A DNA stretch of 64,000 nt from Lentzea aerocolonigenes. GTDB lineage: Bacteria; Actinomycetota; Actinomycetes; Mycobacteriales; Pseudonocardiaceae. The number at the start of each line of letters is the position of its first letter. The first letter of the stretch is position 1. Location of the stretch: assembly GCF_000974445.1 (NCBI RefSeq), contig NZ_BBOJ01000014.1, forward strand, positions 124,001-188,000, given 5' to 3'. Position numbers and translations under genes: made by a program. The notes beneath the pieces were generated by a model that had not been told where the DNA came from, did no database searches, and saw only the letters and a list, made by a program, of their open reading frames with translations. Of this stretch, positions 24,606-32,918 are shown in pieces.

Positions 24606-25254
24606 CGACCTGGGCGCCGCCCTCCGCGACCTCGGCCGGCAGATCCACGTGCCGGAGCCGCCCGACCTGACCGCGAGCGTGCTCACGAGGATCAACGCCC
24701 CGCGCAGGCGAAACCGCTGGCTCGCGGCGCTGATCGCGGCCGTCACGGCGTTCGCGGTCGCCTTCGCCGTGTCACCGGCGGTGCGGGCGGGCGTGCAGAA
24801 CCTGCTGGAGTTCGCCGGCGTCGAGTTCCGCACCGAGGCACCGCACAGCGTCGCGCCACCGTTGCCCAGCCAGGAGGTCTCGCTCGCCCAGGCCCGCGAG
24901 CAGATGCCGTTCGAGATCCACCTGCCGGCCCAGCTCGGCACGCCGGACAAGATCACCGTCCACGAAGGACGGTTCGTGTCGCTGCACTACGGCGGCCTGA
25001 GGCTGGACCAGTTCGACGGCACCATCTCCTCGACGATCGGCAAGCTCGTCCACCAGGAGGGCGTCGAGCAGATCGGCGACAAGATCTGGGTCCCGTACCC
25101 GCACGTGTTCTTCTACATCGATCGCAACGGTGTGTGGCACGACGAGGCACCGCGAGGCGCCGGGCAAACCCTGCTGTGGCAACGAGGTCAGGTCACCATG
25201 AGGCTCGAAGGCGACGTGACCCGCGAACGCGCGCTGGAGATCAGCGCCAGCTAG
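24595..25254 (+). CDS. Probable membrane anti-sigma factor
   Basis: A 219-residue protein with a short cytoplasmic N-terminus (DDDLGAALRDLGRQIHVPEP), one membrane helix (about residues 42-62) and an exported C-terminal domain of about 150 residues. It has no zinc-type HxxxCxxC motif. The call rests on its 11-bp overlap with the ECF sigma gene and on topology; a DUF4367-like exported domain is possible. Its 3' end overlaps the convergent pmt gene by 14 bp. Confidence 0.65.
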   Translation: MIDDDLGAALRDLGRQIHVPEPPDLTASVLTRINAPRRRNRWLAALIAAVTAFAVAFAVSPAVRAGVQNLLEFAGVEFRTEAPHSVAPPLPSQEVSLAQAREQMPFEIHLPAQLGTPDKITVHEGRFVSLHYGGLRLDQFDGTISSTIGKLVHQEGVEQIGDKIWVPYPHVFFYIDRNGVWHDEAPRGAGQTLLWQRGQVTMRLEGDVTRERALEISAS

Positions 25255-26779
25255 GCAGCCACAGCTGCTGCTGCCACATCTCCGGAGTGATCGGGTTGCC
25301 GTTCAGGATCGGCCACAGCCACACGAAGTTCGCCACCACGATGCCGACGTACAGCGCCACGACGAGCAGACCGGTGCCCCTGCGCTCCGATCCCGCGGCC
25401 TTGCGCCCGAGGATCTCGCCCAGCGCCAGCACGATCAGCAGCACCAGGAACGGCGCCATCGGCGTGACGTAGAAGAAGTACATCTGCCGGTCGAGGTTGA
25501 GGAACCACGGCAGCAGGCCCGCCGCGTACGCGACCAGGACGCCGGCGTAGCGCCAGTCCATCCTGCCGACGGTGCGGAAGACCGCCCAGCCGATCACCGG
25601 GAACGCGAGCCACCACATCGCGGGCGTGCCGATCAGCATGATCGCGCCGAGGCACGACGCCGCGCCGCAGCCCGTGACGCCGTTGTCGTAGTAGTAGAGC
25701 ATCGGACGCAGGCCCATGGGCCACGTCCACGGCTTCGACTCCCACGGGTGCCGGTTGGTCTCCGAGGTGACCAGCTCGACGTGGAACTTGTAGACGTTCT
25801 TCGCGTTGTACCAAAGCGACTGCAGGACGTCCGGGATGTACGCGACGTCCTTGACCTTGCCGCCGACGACGTGCCGGTCGATGCCGGTCTCGCTCGCCAT
25901 CCACGGGAACCACGTCGCGACGTACACGAGCACCGGGATCGCGACCAGACCGCCCAACGACGGCAGCACGTCCTTCACGAGCGCGCCGAGCCACGGCTCC
26001 TCGACACCGGCCGCGCGGCGCGCCAATGCGCTCCAGACGACCGTGAGCAGACCGAACGCGATGATGTACCAGAGGCCGGACCACTTCACGCCGCACGCCA
26101 GACCGAGGCACACGCCCGCACCGAAGCGCCACCAGCGGAAGCCCAGCCACGGGCCGAACGCGGAGCTGTTGATGAAACCCTCGCGCACGGCCACTGCGAG
26201 TCGTTCTCGCACTTGTTCGCGGTCGACGACGAGACAGCCGAACGCACCGACGACGAACAACGCCAGGAAGATGTCGAGCATGCCCATCCGCGACTGGACG
26301 TGCGACACGCCGTCCGCGATGAGCAGCACGCCGGCCAGCGCGCCCAGCAGGTCCGAGCGGGTCAGGCGGCGGGCGATGCGGATGATCAGCAGGATCGTGA
26401 TCGTGCCCGCGAGGGCCGAGGCGAACCGCCAGCCGATGCCGTCGTAGCCGAAGAGGTCCTGGCCGATCGCCATGAGCTGCTTGGCGAGCGGCGGGTGGAC
26501 GATCAGCTCGTAGCCGGGGTTGTCCTCGTAGCCGCCGTTGCGCAGCACCTGCGCCGACTGAGGCACGTAGTGCTTCTCGTCGAAGATCGGTGTGCCCTTG
26601 TCGGTCGGATACCCGAGGTTCCAGAACCGGACGAAGGCGCCGACCAGCGTCACGACGATCGTGACGAGCCACCCGCGCAGGCGGTCTCCGGACGGAGGCG
26701 GGTCGAGCGCGGCCGCACGATCGGTGCGCGGTTCCTCGACGACGACGGGCGCCTCTCCTGGCTGCACGAGGACTGTCAC
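25241..26779 (-). CDS. pmt: Polyprenol-phosphate-mannose--protein mannosyltransferase
   Basis: A 512-residue multi-pass glycosyltransferase (GT39) that transfers mannose from polyprenyl-phosphate-mannose to Ser/Thr of proteins being exported. About eleven hydrophobic helices are visible. The catalytic acidic pair lies in the first exported loop (IFDEKHYVPQ, about residues 62-71). HPPLAKQLMAIG and the C-terminal PMT_4TMC region are also present. It corresponds to Rv1002c and is divergent from rsmI, as in mycobacteria. The start is GTG. Confidence 0.95.
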   Translation of the reverse strand: MTVLVQPGEAPVVVEEPRTDRAAALDPPPSGDRLRGWLVTIVVTLVGAFVRFWNLGYPTDKGTPIFDEKHYVPQSAQVLRNGGYEDNPGYELIVHPPLAKQLMAIGQDLFGYDGIGWRFASALAGTITILLIIRIARRLTRSDLLGALAGVLLIADGVSHVQSRMGMLDIFLALFVVGAFGCLVVDREQVRERLAVAVREGFINSSAFGPWLGFRWWRFGAGVCLGLACGVKWSGLWYIIAFGLLTVVWSALARRAAGVEEPWLGALVKDVLPSLGGLVAIPVLVYVATWFPWMASETGIDRHVVGGKVKDVAYIPDVLQSLWYNAKNVYKFHVELVTSETNRHPWESKPWTWPMGLRPMLYYYDNGVTGCGAASCLGAIMLIGTPAMWWLAFPVIGWAVFRTVGRMDWRYAGVLVAYAAGLLPWFLNLDRQMYFFYVTPMAPFLVLLIVLALGEILGRKAAGSERRGTGLLVVALYVGIVVANFVWLWPILNGNPITPEMWQQQLWLPSWR

Positions 26780-26803
26780 GTCGCCGATCGTAGGGTGAAC
26801 CTT

Positions 26804-27649
26804 GTGAGTCCTGTATCCGGTTCAGGCCGTCTTGTCCTGGCAGCCACCCCGCTCGGTGACATCCGCGACGCCTCGGCGCGCCTGGTCGAGGCCCTCGAGA
26901 CCGCCGACGTGATCGCCGCGGAAGACACCCGCAGACTGCACAGTCTGGCGGCTGCGTTGCAGGTCAAGCCGTCGGGGCGGGTGATCAGCTTCTACGACCA
27001 GGTCGAGACCGCGCGCCTGCCGGGACTACTGGAATCGCTCCGGGGCGGCGAGACCGTGCTGCTCGTGACGGACGCCGGCATGCCGAGCGTGTCCGACCCC
27101 GGCTACCGGCTCGTGGCCGCGTGTGTCGAGCAGGATCTGAAGGTCACCTGCCTGCCCGGCCCGTCCGCCGTGACGACCGCGCTCGCCGTGTCGGGCCTGC
27201 CGAGCGACAGGTTCGCGTTCGACGGCTTCCCGCCGCGCAAGTCCGGCGAGCGCAAGCGTTGGTTCGCACCGCTCGCTTCGGAACAACGCACGGTCGTCTT
27301 CTTCGAGGCACCTCATCGGCTCGCGGACACGCTCGCGGACGCCGTGGAAGTGCTCGGACCGGACCGCCGCGCCGCCGTGTGTCGTGAACTGACGAAGAAG
27401 TACGAAGAGGTCGTACGCGGGTCATTGGCAGAACTCGCCGAGTGGGCCGTGGAGGGCGCACGCGGCGAGATCACCGTTGTGCTCGGTCCGGCTCCTGCCG
27501 AGGAGAAGCCGGACCTGGACACGCTCGTCGCCGAGGTGAAGCAGCGCGTCGCCGACGGCGAACGCCTGAAGTCGGCCGCCGCCGAAGTCGCGGAGGCGGC
27601 GGGGATCAGCAAGAAGACCCTGTACGACGCCGCGATCAAGTCCAGCTGA
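26804..27649 (+). CDS. rsmI: 16S rRNA (cytidine-1402-2'-O)-methyltransferase RsmI
   Basis: A 281-residue SAM-dependent tetrapyrrole-methylase-fold enzyme that methylates C1402 of 16S rRNA in the decoding site. Marks: LVLAATPLGDIRDAS at the N-terminus, AAEDTRR, VTDAGMPSVSDPGYRL, LPGPSAVTTALAVSGLP, and FFEAPHRL. A TAGGGT box at 26791-26796 ends 8 nt before the GTG, which suggests a leaderless transcript. Another in-frame GTG at 26795 overlaps that box. Confidence 0.96.
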   Translation: MSPVSGSGRLVLAATPLGDIRDASARLVEALETADVIAAEDTRRLHSLAAALQVKPSGRVISFYDQVETARLPGLLESLRGGETVLLVTDAGMPSVSDPGYRLVAACVEQDLKVTCLPGPSAVTTALAVSGLPSDRFAFDGFPPRKSGERKRWFAPLASEQRTVVFFEAPHRLADTLADAVEVLGPDRRAAVCRELTKKYEEVVRGSLAELAEWAVEGARGEITVVLGPAPAEEKPDLDTLVAEVKQRVADGERLKSAAAEVAEAAGISKKTLYDAAIKSS

Positions 27650-27652
27650 AGT

Positions 27653-27703
27653 GCACGCGGGGAGCTTTCGTTCACCAGGAGCGCACGAAAGGGCCCCGCG
27701 TGC
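27653..27703. repeat. 51-bp interspersed palindromic element, copy 1
   Basis: Ends GCACGCGGGG and CCCCGCGTGC are exact complements, with a conserved inner AGCTTTCGT. It lies between convergent rsmI and the ABC permease, with a few bases to either gene. Two further 51-bp copies lie at 47358 and 47449. It probably acts as a bidirectional terminator here. Confidence 0.85.
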
Positions 27704-27705
27704 GG

Positions 27706-28419
27706 TCAAGCAGACTCGCGGTGGAAGGTGCGGACGCCGTAGTAGACGCCGACCAGCACCAGTGCGGACGCCGAGATGAGGCCGAGGAGTGCCGAGCCGG
27801 TGTTGAAGATGGAGCGTTCGGCGTCGACGACGTGCGCGAGAGGGTTGACCCGAGACAGCCAGTAGAGCCACTTCGGGCCGTTGGACATCGGCAGCAGCAC
27901 GCCGGAGAGCAGCATCAACGGCACGATGGTCGACGACAGCACGGACGCGAAGACGTACTCCAGCTTCACCTTCAACGCGATCGCGTACGACGCCGACCCG
28001 ATGGCGATGCCCAGCAACGCCACCAGCCCGAGCCCGAGCAGGATCTCGCCCGGTGACGCGCGGAACCCGAACAGCATCGCGGCGAGCATGATCAGCAGGC
28101 CCTGCACGACCAGCAGCACCACGTCCTTGCCGACCCTGCCGACGAGGAGCGCGACCCGGCTCACCGGGGTGACCCGCAGCCGTTCCATCACGCCCGTGCG
28201 CACCTCGGGCAGCAGCGAGAACCCCGCGTAGGCCGTGCCGAACAACGCCATCTGAACCAGCAGGCCGGGCACGAACCACTGCCAGCCGGTGTCGCCGAGC
28301 AACGGCCCGAACAACCCCAGGTACAGCAACGGCTGGGCGAGCCCGAACACGATCGCCACCGGGTTGCGCAGCACCGGCAGCATCACGCGGCAGAAGACGA
28401 GCCAGGTGTCACGCAGCAT
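27706..28419 (-). CDS. ABC-2 type export permease (DrrB-like)
   Basis: A 237-residue six-helix permease of the ABC-2/DrrB family. It pairs with the ATPase whose gene overlaps it by 11 bp. The family signature region is visible as VMERLRVTPVSRVALLVGRVGKD, followed by MLLSGVLLPMSNGPKWLYWLSRVNPLAHVVD. Related exporters handle anthracyclines, other drugs or lipids; the substrate is unknown. Confidence 0.93.
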   Translation of the reverse strand: MLRDTWLVFCRVMLPVLRNPVAIVFGLAQPLLYLGLFGPLLGDTGWQWFVPGLLVQMALFGTAYAGFSLLPEVRTGVMERLRVTPVSRVALLVGRVGKDVVLLVVQGLLIMLAAMLFGFRASPGEILLGLGLVALLGIAIGSASYAIALKVKLEYVFASVLSSTIVPLMLLSGVLLPMSNGPKWLYWLSRVNPLAHVVDAERSIFNTGSALLGLISASALVLVGVYYGVRTFHRESA

Positions 28420-29341
28420 CAGCTTCCTCCCTCAGGGAACGGCCGGTCATGGTCAGGAACACGTCGTCGAGCGTCGGCCGGTGGACCTGCACGGAATGCA
28501 GCTCGACGCCGAGATCACCGAGGTCGCGCAGCAGTCCCGGCAGGGCGCGGTCGCCGTTCGGGACGCGGAAGCTGACTTTCTCGCCGTCCACGACCGCGTT
28601 GTCGAACTTCGTGGCGACGATCGAGGCCTGGGGTGTGCCGAGCACGACCAGGTCGCCGGACACGCTGTTCTTCAGCTCGTCCGGGGAGCCCTCGCCCACG
28701 ATCGAGCCGTGGTCGATCACCAGCAGCCGGTCGCTGAGGAAGTCGGCCTCGTCGAGGTAGTGCGTGGTCAGGAAGACCGTGGTGCCGTCGGCCTTCAGCT
28801 GCCTGATGTGTTCCCACAGGTTGCGGCGGCTCTGCGGGTCGAGCGCGGTCGACGGTTCGTCGAGGAACAGCAGCCGCGGGTCGTGCAGCATGCCCATCGC
28901 GATGTCGAGCCTGCGTTGCTGGCCGCCCGACAACGTGATGACCGCCCGCTTCTCCATGCCCTGCAGCTCGAACCGTTCGAGCAGGTCGGCGACCTTCCTG
29001 CGGGCGTCGTGCTTGGACAGGCCGTAGAAGCGGGCCTGGAAGTCCAGCTCGTCACCGACCTGCTGGTCGAGGCTTGCGCCGTTCTTCTGCCCGACGTACC
29101 CGATGTTGCGCCGCACCCCGGCCGGGTCGGTGAGCAGGTCGTGCCCGGCGATGATCGCCTCGCCCGCCGTCGGTCGCAGCAGCGTCGTGAGCATGCGCAA
29201 CGTCGTGGACTTGCCCGCGCCGTTCGGGCCGAGGAACCCGACGAGCTCCCCTTCCGCGACGTCGATGTCGACCCCGCGCACCGCGTCCACCGGGCCTGAC
29301 TTCGTGGTGAAACGGCGCGCGAGGCCGCGTGCCTTGATCAT
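28409..29341 (-). CDS. ABC transporter ATPase (DrrA-like)
   Basis: A 310-residue ATPase: Walker A GPNGAGKST, Q-loop region YVGQKNGASLD, signature LSGGQQRRLDIAMG, Walker B LLFLDEPSTALD, and switch His in LTTHYLDEAD. The C-terminal DrrA-type extension (PTLDDVFLTMTGRSLREE) is present. The ATG at 29341 has AGAGGGG upstream. Two palindromic operators sit just before the gene, and a padR gene lies directly upstream on the same strand, so the exporter is probably PadR-controlled. Confidence 0.95.
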   Translation of the reverse strand: MIKARGLARRFTTKSGPVDAVRGVDIDVAEGELVGFLGPNGAGKSTTLRMLTTLLRPTAGEAIIAGHDLLTDPAGVRRNIGYVGQKNGASLDQQVGDELDFQARFYGLSKHDARRKVADLLERFELQGMEKRAVITLSGGQQRRLDIAMGMLHDPRLLFLDEPSTALDPQSRRNLWEHIRQLKADGTTVFLTTHYLDEADFLSDRLLVIDHGSIVGEGSPDELKNSVSGDLVVLGTPQASIVATKFDNAVVDGEKVSFRVPNGDRALPGLLRDLGDLGVELHSVQVHRPTLDDVFLTMTGRSLREEADAA

Positions 29342-29352
29342 GACTGCATCCC

Positions 29353-29403
29353 CTCTAGTCAACTTTGACTAGAGGCTAGCGGGAACTAATCAAGTTTGAC
29401 TAG
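29353..29403. promoter_or_regulatory. Tandem palindromic operators, probably for PadR
   Basis: Site 1 (29353-29374) is a perfect 10-bp inverted repeat, CTCTAGTCAA-CT-TTGACTAGAG. Site 2 (29386-29403) is CTAATCAA-GT-TTGACTAG, with one mismatch. Their centres are 31 bp apart, three helical turns. Site 2 overlaps the padR stop codon. Position and symmetry point to PadR repression of the ABC exporter. Confidence 0.75.
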
Positions 29404-29963
29404 TCGGTTAGATCGTACGCACCGGCCTCTAGACGTTCGATCAGTTCCTGAGTCCAGCGCACCTGGCCTTCGAGATGGACGAGCCACAGTCGAAAGAGCT
29501 CGCTGACGTGCGCGGGCTTGCCCATCTCCGGCATCGACGCGATGCCGTGCCTGGTCGGCGCGAGCTGCCCTTCGAGGCCCGCGAGCCGGTTCTTCAACAT
29601 CACGACGGCCTGCTTGCGGGGGATGAGGTTGATCATCGCTATGGCCGCGGAGACCTCGTCGTTGCCGGCGCTCGCGTCGGCCAGCGCGTGCCCGAGCATG
29701 TTCCGCAGCTCGCGCTCGCCGGCCGCGGTGATCTTGTAGGTGATGCGGGCCGGGCCTTCACCGGACTCGACCCCGACCGGCTCCAGCAGTCCGTCCTTGG
29801 CCAGCGACTTCAGCGCGTGGTAGATCGAGCCCGGCTGCACGTTCGCCCACTTGTCCGCCGCCCAGGACTGCAGCTCGCGGCGCACCACGTAACCGTGTGC
29901 CTCACCGACGAGCTCGACGATGCCGAGGACGAGCATCCGGGTCGCGGACAACAGACCTCCCAT
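29400..29963 (-). CDS. PadR-family transcriptional regulator
   Basis: A 187-residue regulator with the PadR winged helix (VLGIVELVGEAHGYVVRRELQSW, VQPGSIYHALKSLAKDGLLEPV, ITYKITAAGERELRNML) and a C-terminal coiled-coil dimerisation region with the PadR_C pattern (FRLWLVHLEGQVRWTQELIERLEAG). It lies directly upstream of the ABC exporter it probably represses. The start is uncertain: ATG 29963 has no ribosome-binding site, while a GTG at 29984 has GGAGG only 2 nt away. Confidence 0.9.
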   Translation of the reverse strand: MGGLLSATRMLVLGIVELVGEAHGYVVRRELQSWAADKWANVQPGSIYHALKSLAKDGLLEPVGVESGEGPARITYKITAAGERELRNMLGHALADASAGNDEVSAAIAMINLIPRKQAVVMLKNRLAGLEGQLAPTRHGIASMPEMGKPAHVSELFRLWLVHLEGQVRWTQELIERLEAGAYDLTD

Positions 29964-30004
29964 GCAGTGAAAAGCGGCTGGCACCGCCTCCGTAGGCTAT
30001 GCGC

Positions 30005-31795
30005 ATGAGTGCCTCCGTACTGACCGCGGTGGCCTGGCCTTACGCCAATGGCCCCCGGCACATCGGTCATGTCTCCGGTTTCGGTGTCCCGTCCGACGTC
30101 TTCTCCCGCTACATGCGAATGTCCGGACACCGGGTGCTCATGGTCAGCGGCACGGACGAGCACGGCACACCCATCCAGGTGCAGGCCGAGAAGGAAGGGC
30201 TCACCGCGCGTGAGCTCGCCGACAAGTACAACCGTGTGATCGCGTCCGACCTCCAGGGCCTCGGCCTCTCCTACGACCTCTTCACCCGCACGACCACCGG
30301 CAACCACTACCAGGTCGTGCAGGACCTGTTCTCCGCGTTGTGGAAGAACGGCTACGTCATCCCCAAGGTCGAGATGGGCGCGATCAGCCCGTCGACCGGC
30401 CGGACGCTGCCCGACCGCTTCATCGAGGGCACCTGCCCGATCTGCGGGTACGACGGCGCGCGCGGCGACCAGTGCGACAACTGCGGCAACCAGCTCGACC
30501 CGATCGACCTGAAGAACCCGCGCTCGCGGATCAACGGGGAGACGCCGAAGTTCGTCGAGACCGAGCACCTGTTCCTCGACCTGCCGTCGTTCATCGAGTC
30601 GCTGGGCTCGTGGATGGGCACGCGGACCGAGTGGCGTCCGAACGTGCTCAAGTTCTCGCAGAACCTGATCAAGGACCTGCGGCCGCGCGCCATCACCCGC
30701 GACCTCGACTGGGGTGTGCCGATCCCGCTCGACGGGTGGAGCGACCAGCCGATGAAGCGGTTCTACGTGTGGTTCGACGCCGTGATCGGGTACCTCTCGG
30801 CTTCCGTCGAGTGGGCTCGGCGCACCGGCGACCCGGATGCGTGGAAGGAGTTCTGGACGGGTGATGCCCAGGGCTACTACTTCATGGGCAAGGACAACAT
30901 CGTCTTCCACTCGCTGATCTGGCCGTCGCTGCTGCTCGGGCAGAACGGCGCGGGCGACAAGGGCGGTGAGCCCGGCCGGTTCGGCACGCTGAACCTGCCG
31001 ACGGAGGTCGTGTCGTCGGAGTACCTGACGATGAGCGGCTCGAAGTTCTCCACCTCGCGCGGCACCGTGATCTACGTCGGCGACTTCCTCAAGGAGTTCG
31101 GGCCGGACGCGCTGCGGTACTTCATCTCCGTCGCGGGTCCCGAGAACCAGGACACCGACTTCACCTGGGAGGAGTTCGTCCGCCGGACGAACTTCGAGCT
31201 GGCGAACGAGTGGGGCAACCTGGTCAACCGCTCGGTCTCGATGGCGCACAAGAACGTCGGCGCGATCCCGAAGGCGACTGCGCTGACCCCTGCCGACCAC
31301 GAGCTGCTCGCGCAGTCCAAGGCGGCGTTCGAGACGGTCGGCGCGCACCTGCGCCGGTCGCGGTTCAAGCAGGCCTCCGGTGAGGCCATGCGCGTGATCT
31401 CCGCGGCGAACAAGTACCTGTCCGACCAGGAGCCGTGGAAGCTCAAGGACGACCCGGACCGCCGCGACTCGGTGCTGCACACCGCGTTGCAGGTCGTGCA
31501 GGACGCGAACACGCTGATGACGCCGTTCCTGCCGCACTCGGCGCAGAAGGTGCACGAGGCGTTGGGCGGCACGGGCGTGTGGGCCGCACAGCCGTCGATG
31601 GACGAGGTCACCGACCTGGACGTGCCGGACCGCTCGTACCCGGTGCTGACCGGTGACTACGCCGGTGAACAGGCTCGCTGGGAGTCGACGCCGATCGAGG
31701 TCGGCCGTCCGCTGCAGAAGCCGTCGCCGCTGTTCGCGAAGCTGGACCCGGAACTGGGCGACGTCGGTCCCGAGTGGGCTCCGATCGTCAAGTGA
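30005..31795 (+). CDS. metG: Methionyl-tRNA synthetase
   Basis: A 596-residue class I synthetase that charges tRNA-Met. It shows the HIGH motif (PRHIGHVSGFG), a zinc knuckle (CPICGY and CDNCG, about residues 142-160), and a KMSKS-equivalent, KFSTS (TMSGSKFSTSRG). It has no C-terminal EMAP tRNA-binding extension. A TAGGCT box (29993-29998) ends 7 nt before the ATG at 30005, fitting a leaderless mRNA; an ATG at 29999 overlaps that spacing and is less likely. Confidence 0.97.
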   Translation: MSASVLTAVAWPYANGPRHIGHVSGFGVPSDVFSRYMRMSGHRVLMVSGTDEHGTPIQVQAEKEGLTARELADKYNRVIASDLQGLGLSYDLFTRTTTGNHYQVVQDLFSALWKNGYVIPKVEMGAISPSTGRTLPDRFIEGTCPICGYDGARGDQCDNCGNQLDPIDLKNPRSRINGETPKFVETEHLFLDLPSFIESLGSWMGTRTEWRPNVLKFSQNLIKDLRPRAITRDLDWGVPIPLDGWSDQPMKRFYVWFDAVIGYLSASVEWARRTGDPDAWKEFWTGDAQGYYFMGKDNIVFHSLIWPSLLLGQNGAGDKGGEPGRFGTLNLPTEVVSSEYLTMSGSKFSTSRGTVIYVGDFLKEFGPDALRYFISVAGPENQDTDFTWEEFVRRTNFELANEWGNLVNRSVSMAHKNVGAIPKATALTPADHELLAQSKAAFETVGAHLRRSRFKQASGEAMRVISAANKYLSDQEPWKLKDDPDRRDSVLHTALQVVQDANTLMTPFLPHSAQKVHEALGGTGVWAAQPSMDEVTDLDVPDRSYPVLTGDYAGEQARWESTPIEVGRPLQKPSPLFAKLDPELGDVGPEWAPIVK

Positions 31796-32616
31796 CGTCC
31801 GAGAAGCGTGAACGACCGCCGGTGCCGGAAGCTCTTCCGGCACCGGTGATCGACGCCCACACGCACCTCGACGCGTGTGGGGCCGTCGACGCCGCCGATG
31901 TGGCGGTGCTGCTGGACCGGGCTCAGGCGGCCGGGGTCTCGCACGTGATCACCGTGGCGGACGATCTCGCCGCCGCGCAGTGGGCCGCCGAGGCGTCCAC
32001 TTGGGACCCGCGGGTCTACGCGGCGGTGGCCGTGCACCCGACGCGCACCGCCTCGTTCGGCGACGCCGAGAAGGCGGAGCTGGAGCGGCTGGCCGTTCTG
32101 CCTCGCGTGGTCGCGATCGGCGAGACCGGTCTCGACTACTACTGGGACTACTCGCCGCCGGCCGCGCAGCACGAGGCTTTCCGTTGGCACATCGACCTTT
32201 CCAAGCGCGTCGGGAAGCCGTTGATGATCCACGACCGGGACGCGCACGAGGACATCCTCAAGGTGCTGGAGGCCGAGGGCGCACCGTCCACTGTGGTCTT
32301 CCACTGCTTCTCGGGTGACGCGGACTTCGCCCGGCGGTGCGTCGACGCGGGGTACGTGCTGTCGTTCGCGGGCCCGGTGACGTTCAAGAACGCCCGCGCG
32401 CTGCGGGAGGCGGCCCAGCTGGTGCCGCAAGATCAGCTCCTGGTGGAGACGGACGCGCCGTTCCTGACGCCCCATCCGTACCGTGGACGCCCAAACGAAC
32501 CCTATTGTGTGAATTACACAGTTCGGGATTTGGCCACGCTCCGTGGCGAAGATCTTTCTGAACTCTGTGCCGCTGTCACCCGTACTGCTCAACGAGTGTT
32601 CGGGCTTGGCTACTGA
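31792..32616 (+). CDS. tatD: TatD-family metal-dependent DNase
   Basis: A 274-residue TIM-barrel hydrolase: first metal His pair in DAHTHLD (residues about 21-27), Glu in GETGLDYYWDYS, then HDRDAHEDIL, VFHCFSGD, and Asp in ETDAPFLTPHPYRG. TatD enzymes have 3'-5' exonuclease activity on DNA. The GTG overlaps the metG TGA (GTGA), so translation is coupled. The metG-tatD-rpfB-ksgA-ispE order is the mycobacterial one. Confidence 0.95.
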   Translation: MTSEKRERPPVPEALPAPVIDAHTHLDACGAVDAADVAVLLDRAQAAGVSHVITVADDLAAAQWAAEASTWDPRVYAAVAVHPTRTASFGDAEKAELERLAVLPRVVAIGETGLDYYWDYSPPAAQHEAFRWHIDLSKRVGKPLMIHDRDAHEDILKVLEAEGAPSTVVFHCFSGDADFARRCVDAGYVLSFAGPVTFKNARALREAAQLVPQDQLLVETDAPFLTPHPYRGRPNEPYCVNYTVRDLATLRGEDLSELCAAVTRTAQRVFGLGY

Positions 32617-32918
32617 AATGCGACTTAGAGCGAACGGAGCAAAGGGTTACTACCCCCATGGGGTGACTGAGGTCACAACATTGGCGGGGGTGTTTGCGCA
32701 ACGTGCGCGACCCCGTTACTGTCCCGTGACCGTGCCACCTGGACCGACCCAGTCGGTTCGGAGCACGCCCGCAGTCGGGGCGGGACCGGAGCCAGAAGCG
32801 CGAAGAAGCGAGACCACGTAGGAGGAGTTGCCGGGAACCTTCGAGCTCAACCCTCGAATGATCTTTGCAGCGCCAACTGTGCGGTGGCCTCGAGCTTCCG
32901 CAATGGAGGTATCGACCC
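32617..32918 (+). promoter_or_regulatory. Long GC-rich leader of rpfB
   Basis: About 300 bp separate tatD from the likely rpfB start, with no plausible gene. The stretch contains short inverted repeats (GTGAC-TGAG-GTCAC) and ends in a GGAGG ribosome-binding site at about 32905. rpf genes in actinobacteria often have regulated leaders; I could not match this one to a c-di-AMP (ydaO) or other riboswitch with confidence. Confidence 0.4.

Noticed and set aside
29810..31843. A 677-codon minus-strand frame across metG and padR
   Set aside because: It overlaps two clearly functional genes and shows no domain signal.
32617..32918. A c-di-AMP (ydaO) riboswitch in the rpfB leader
   Set aside because: Such switches control rpf genes in Streptomyces and the segment contains GCCGGGAACC, but the remaining conserved blocks could not be placed. 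A covariance search is needed to decide.
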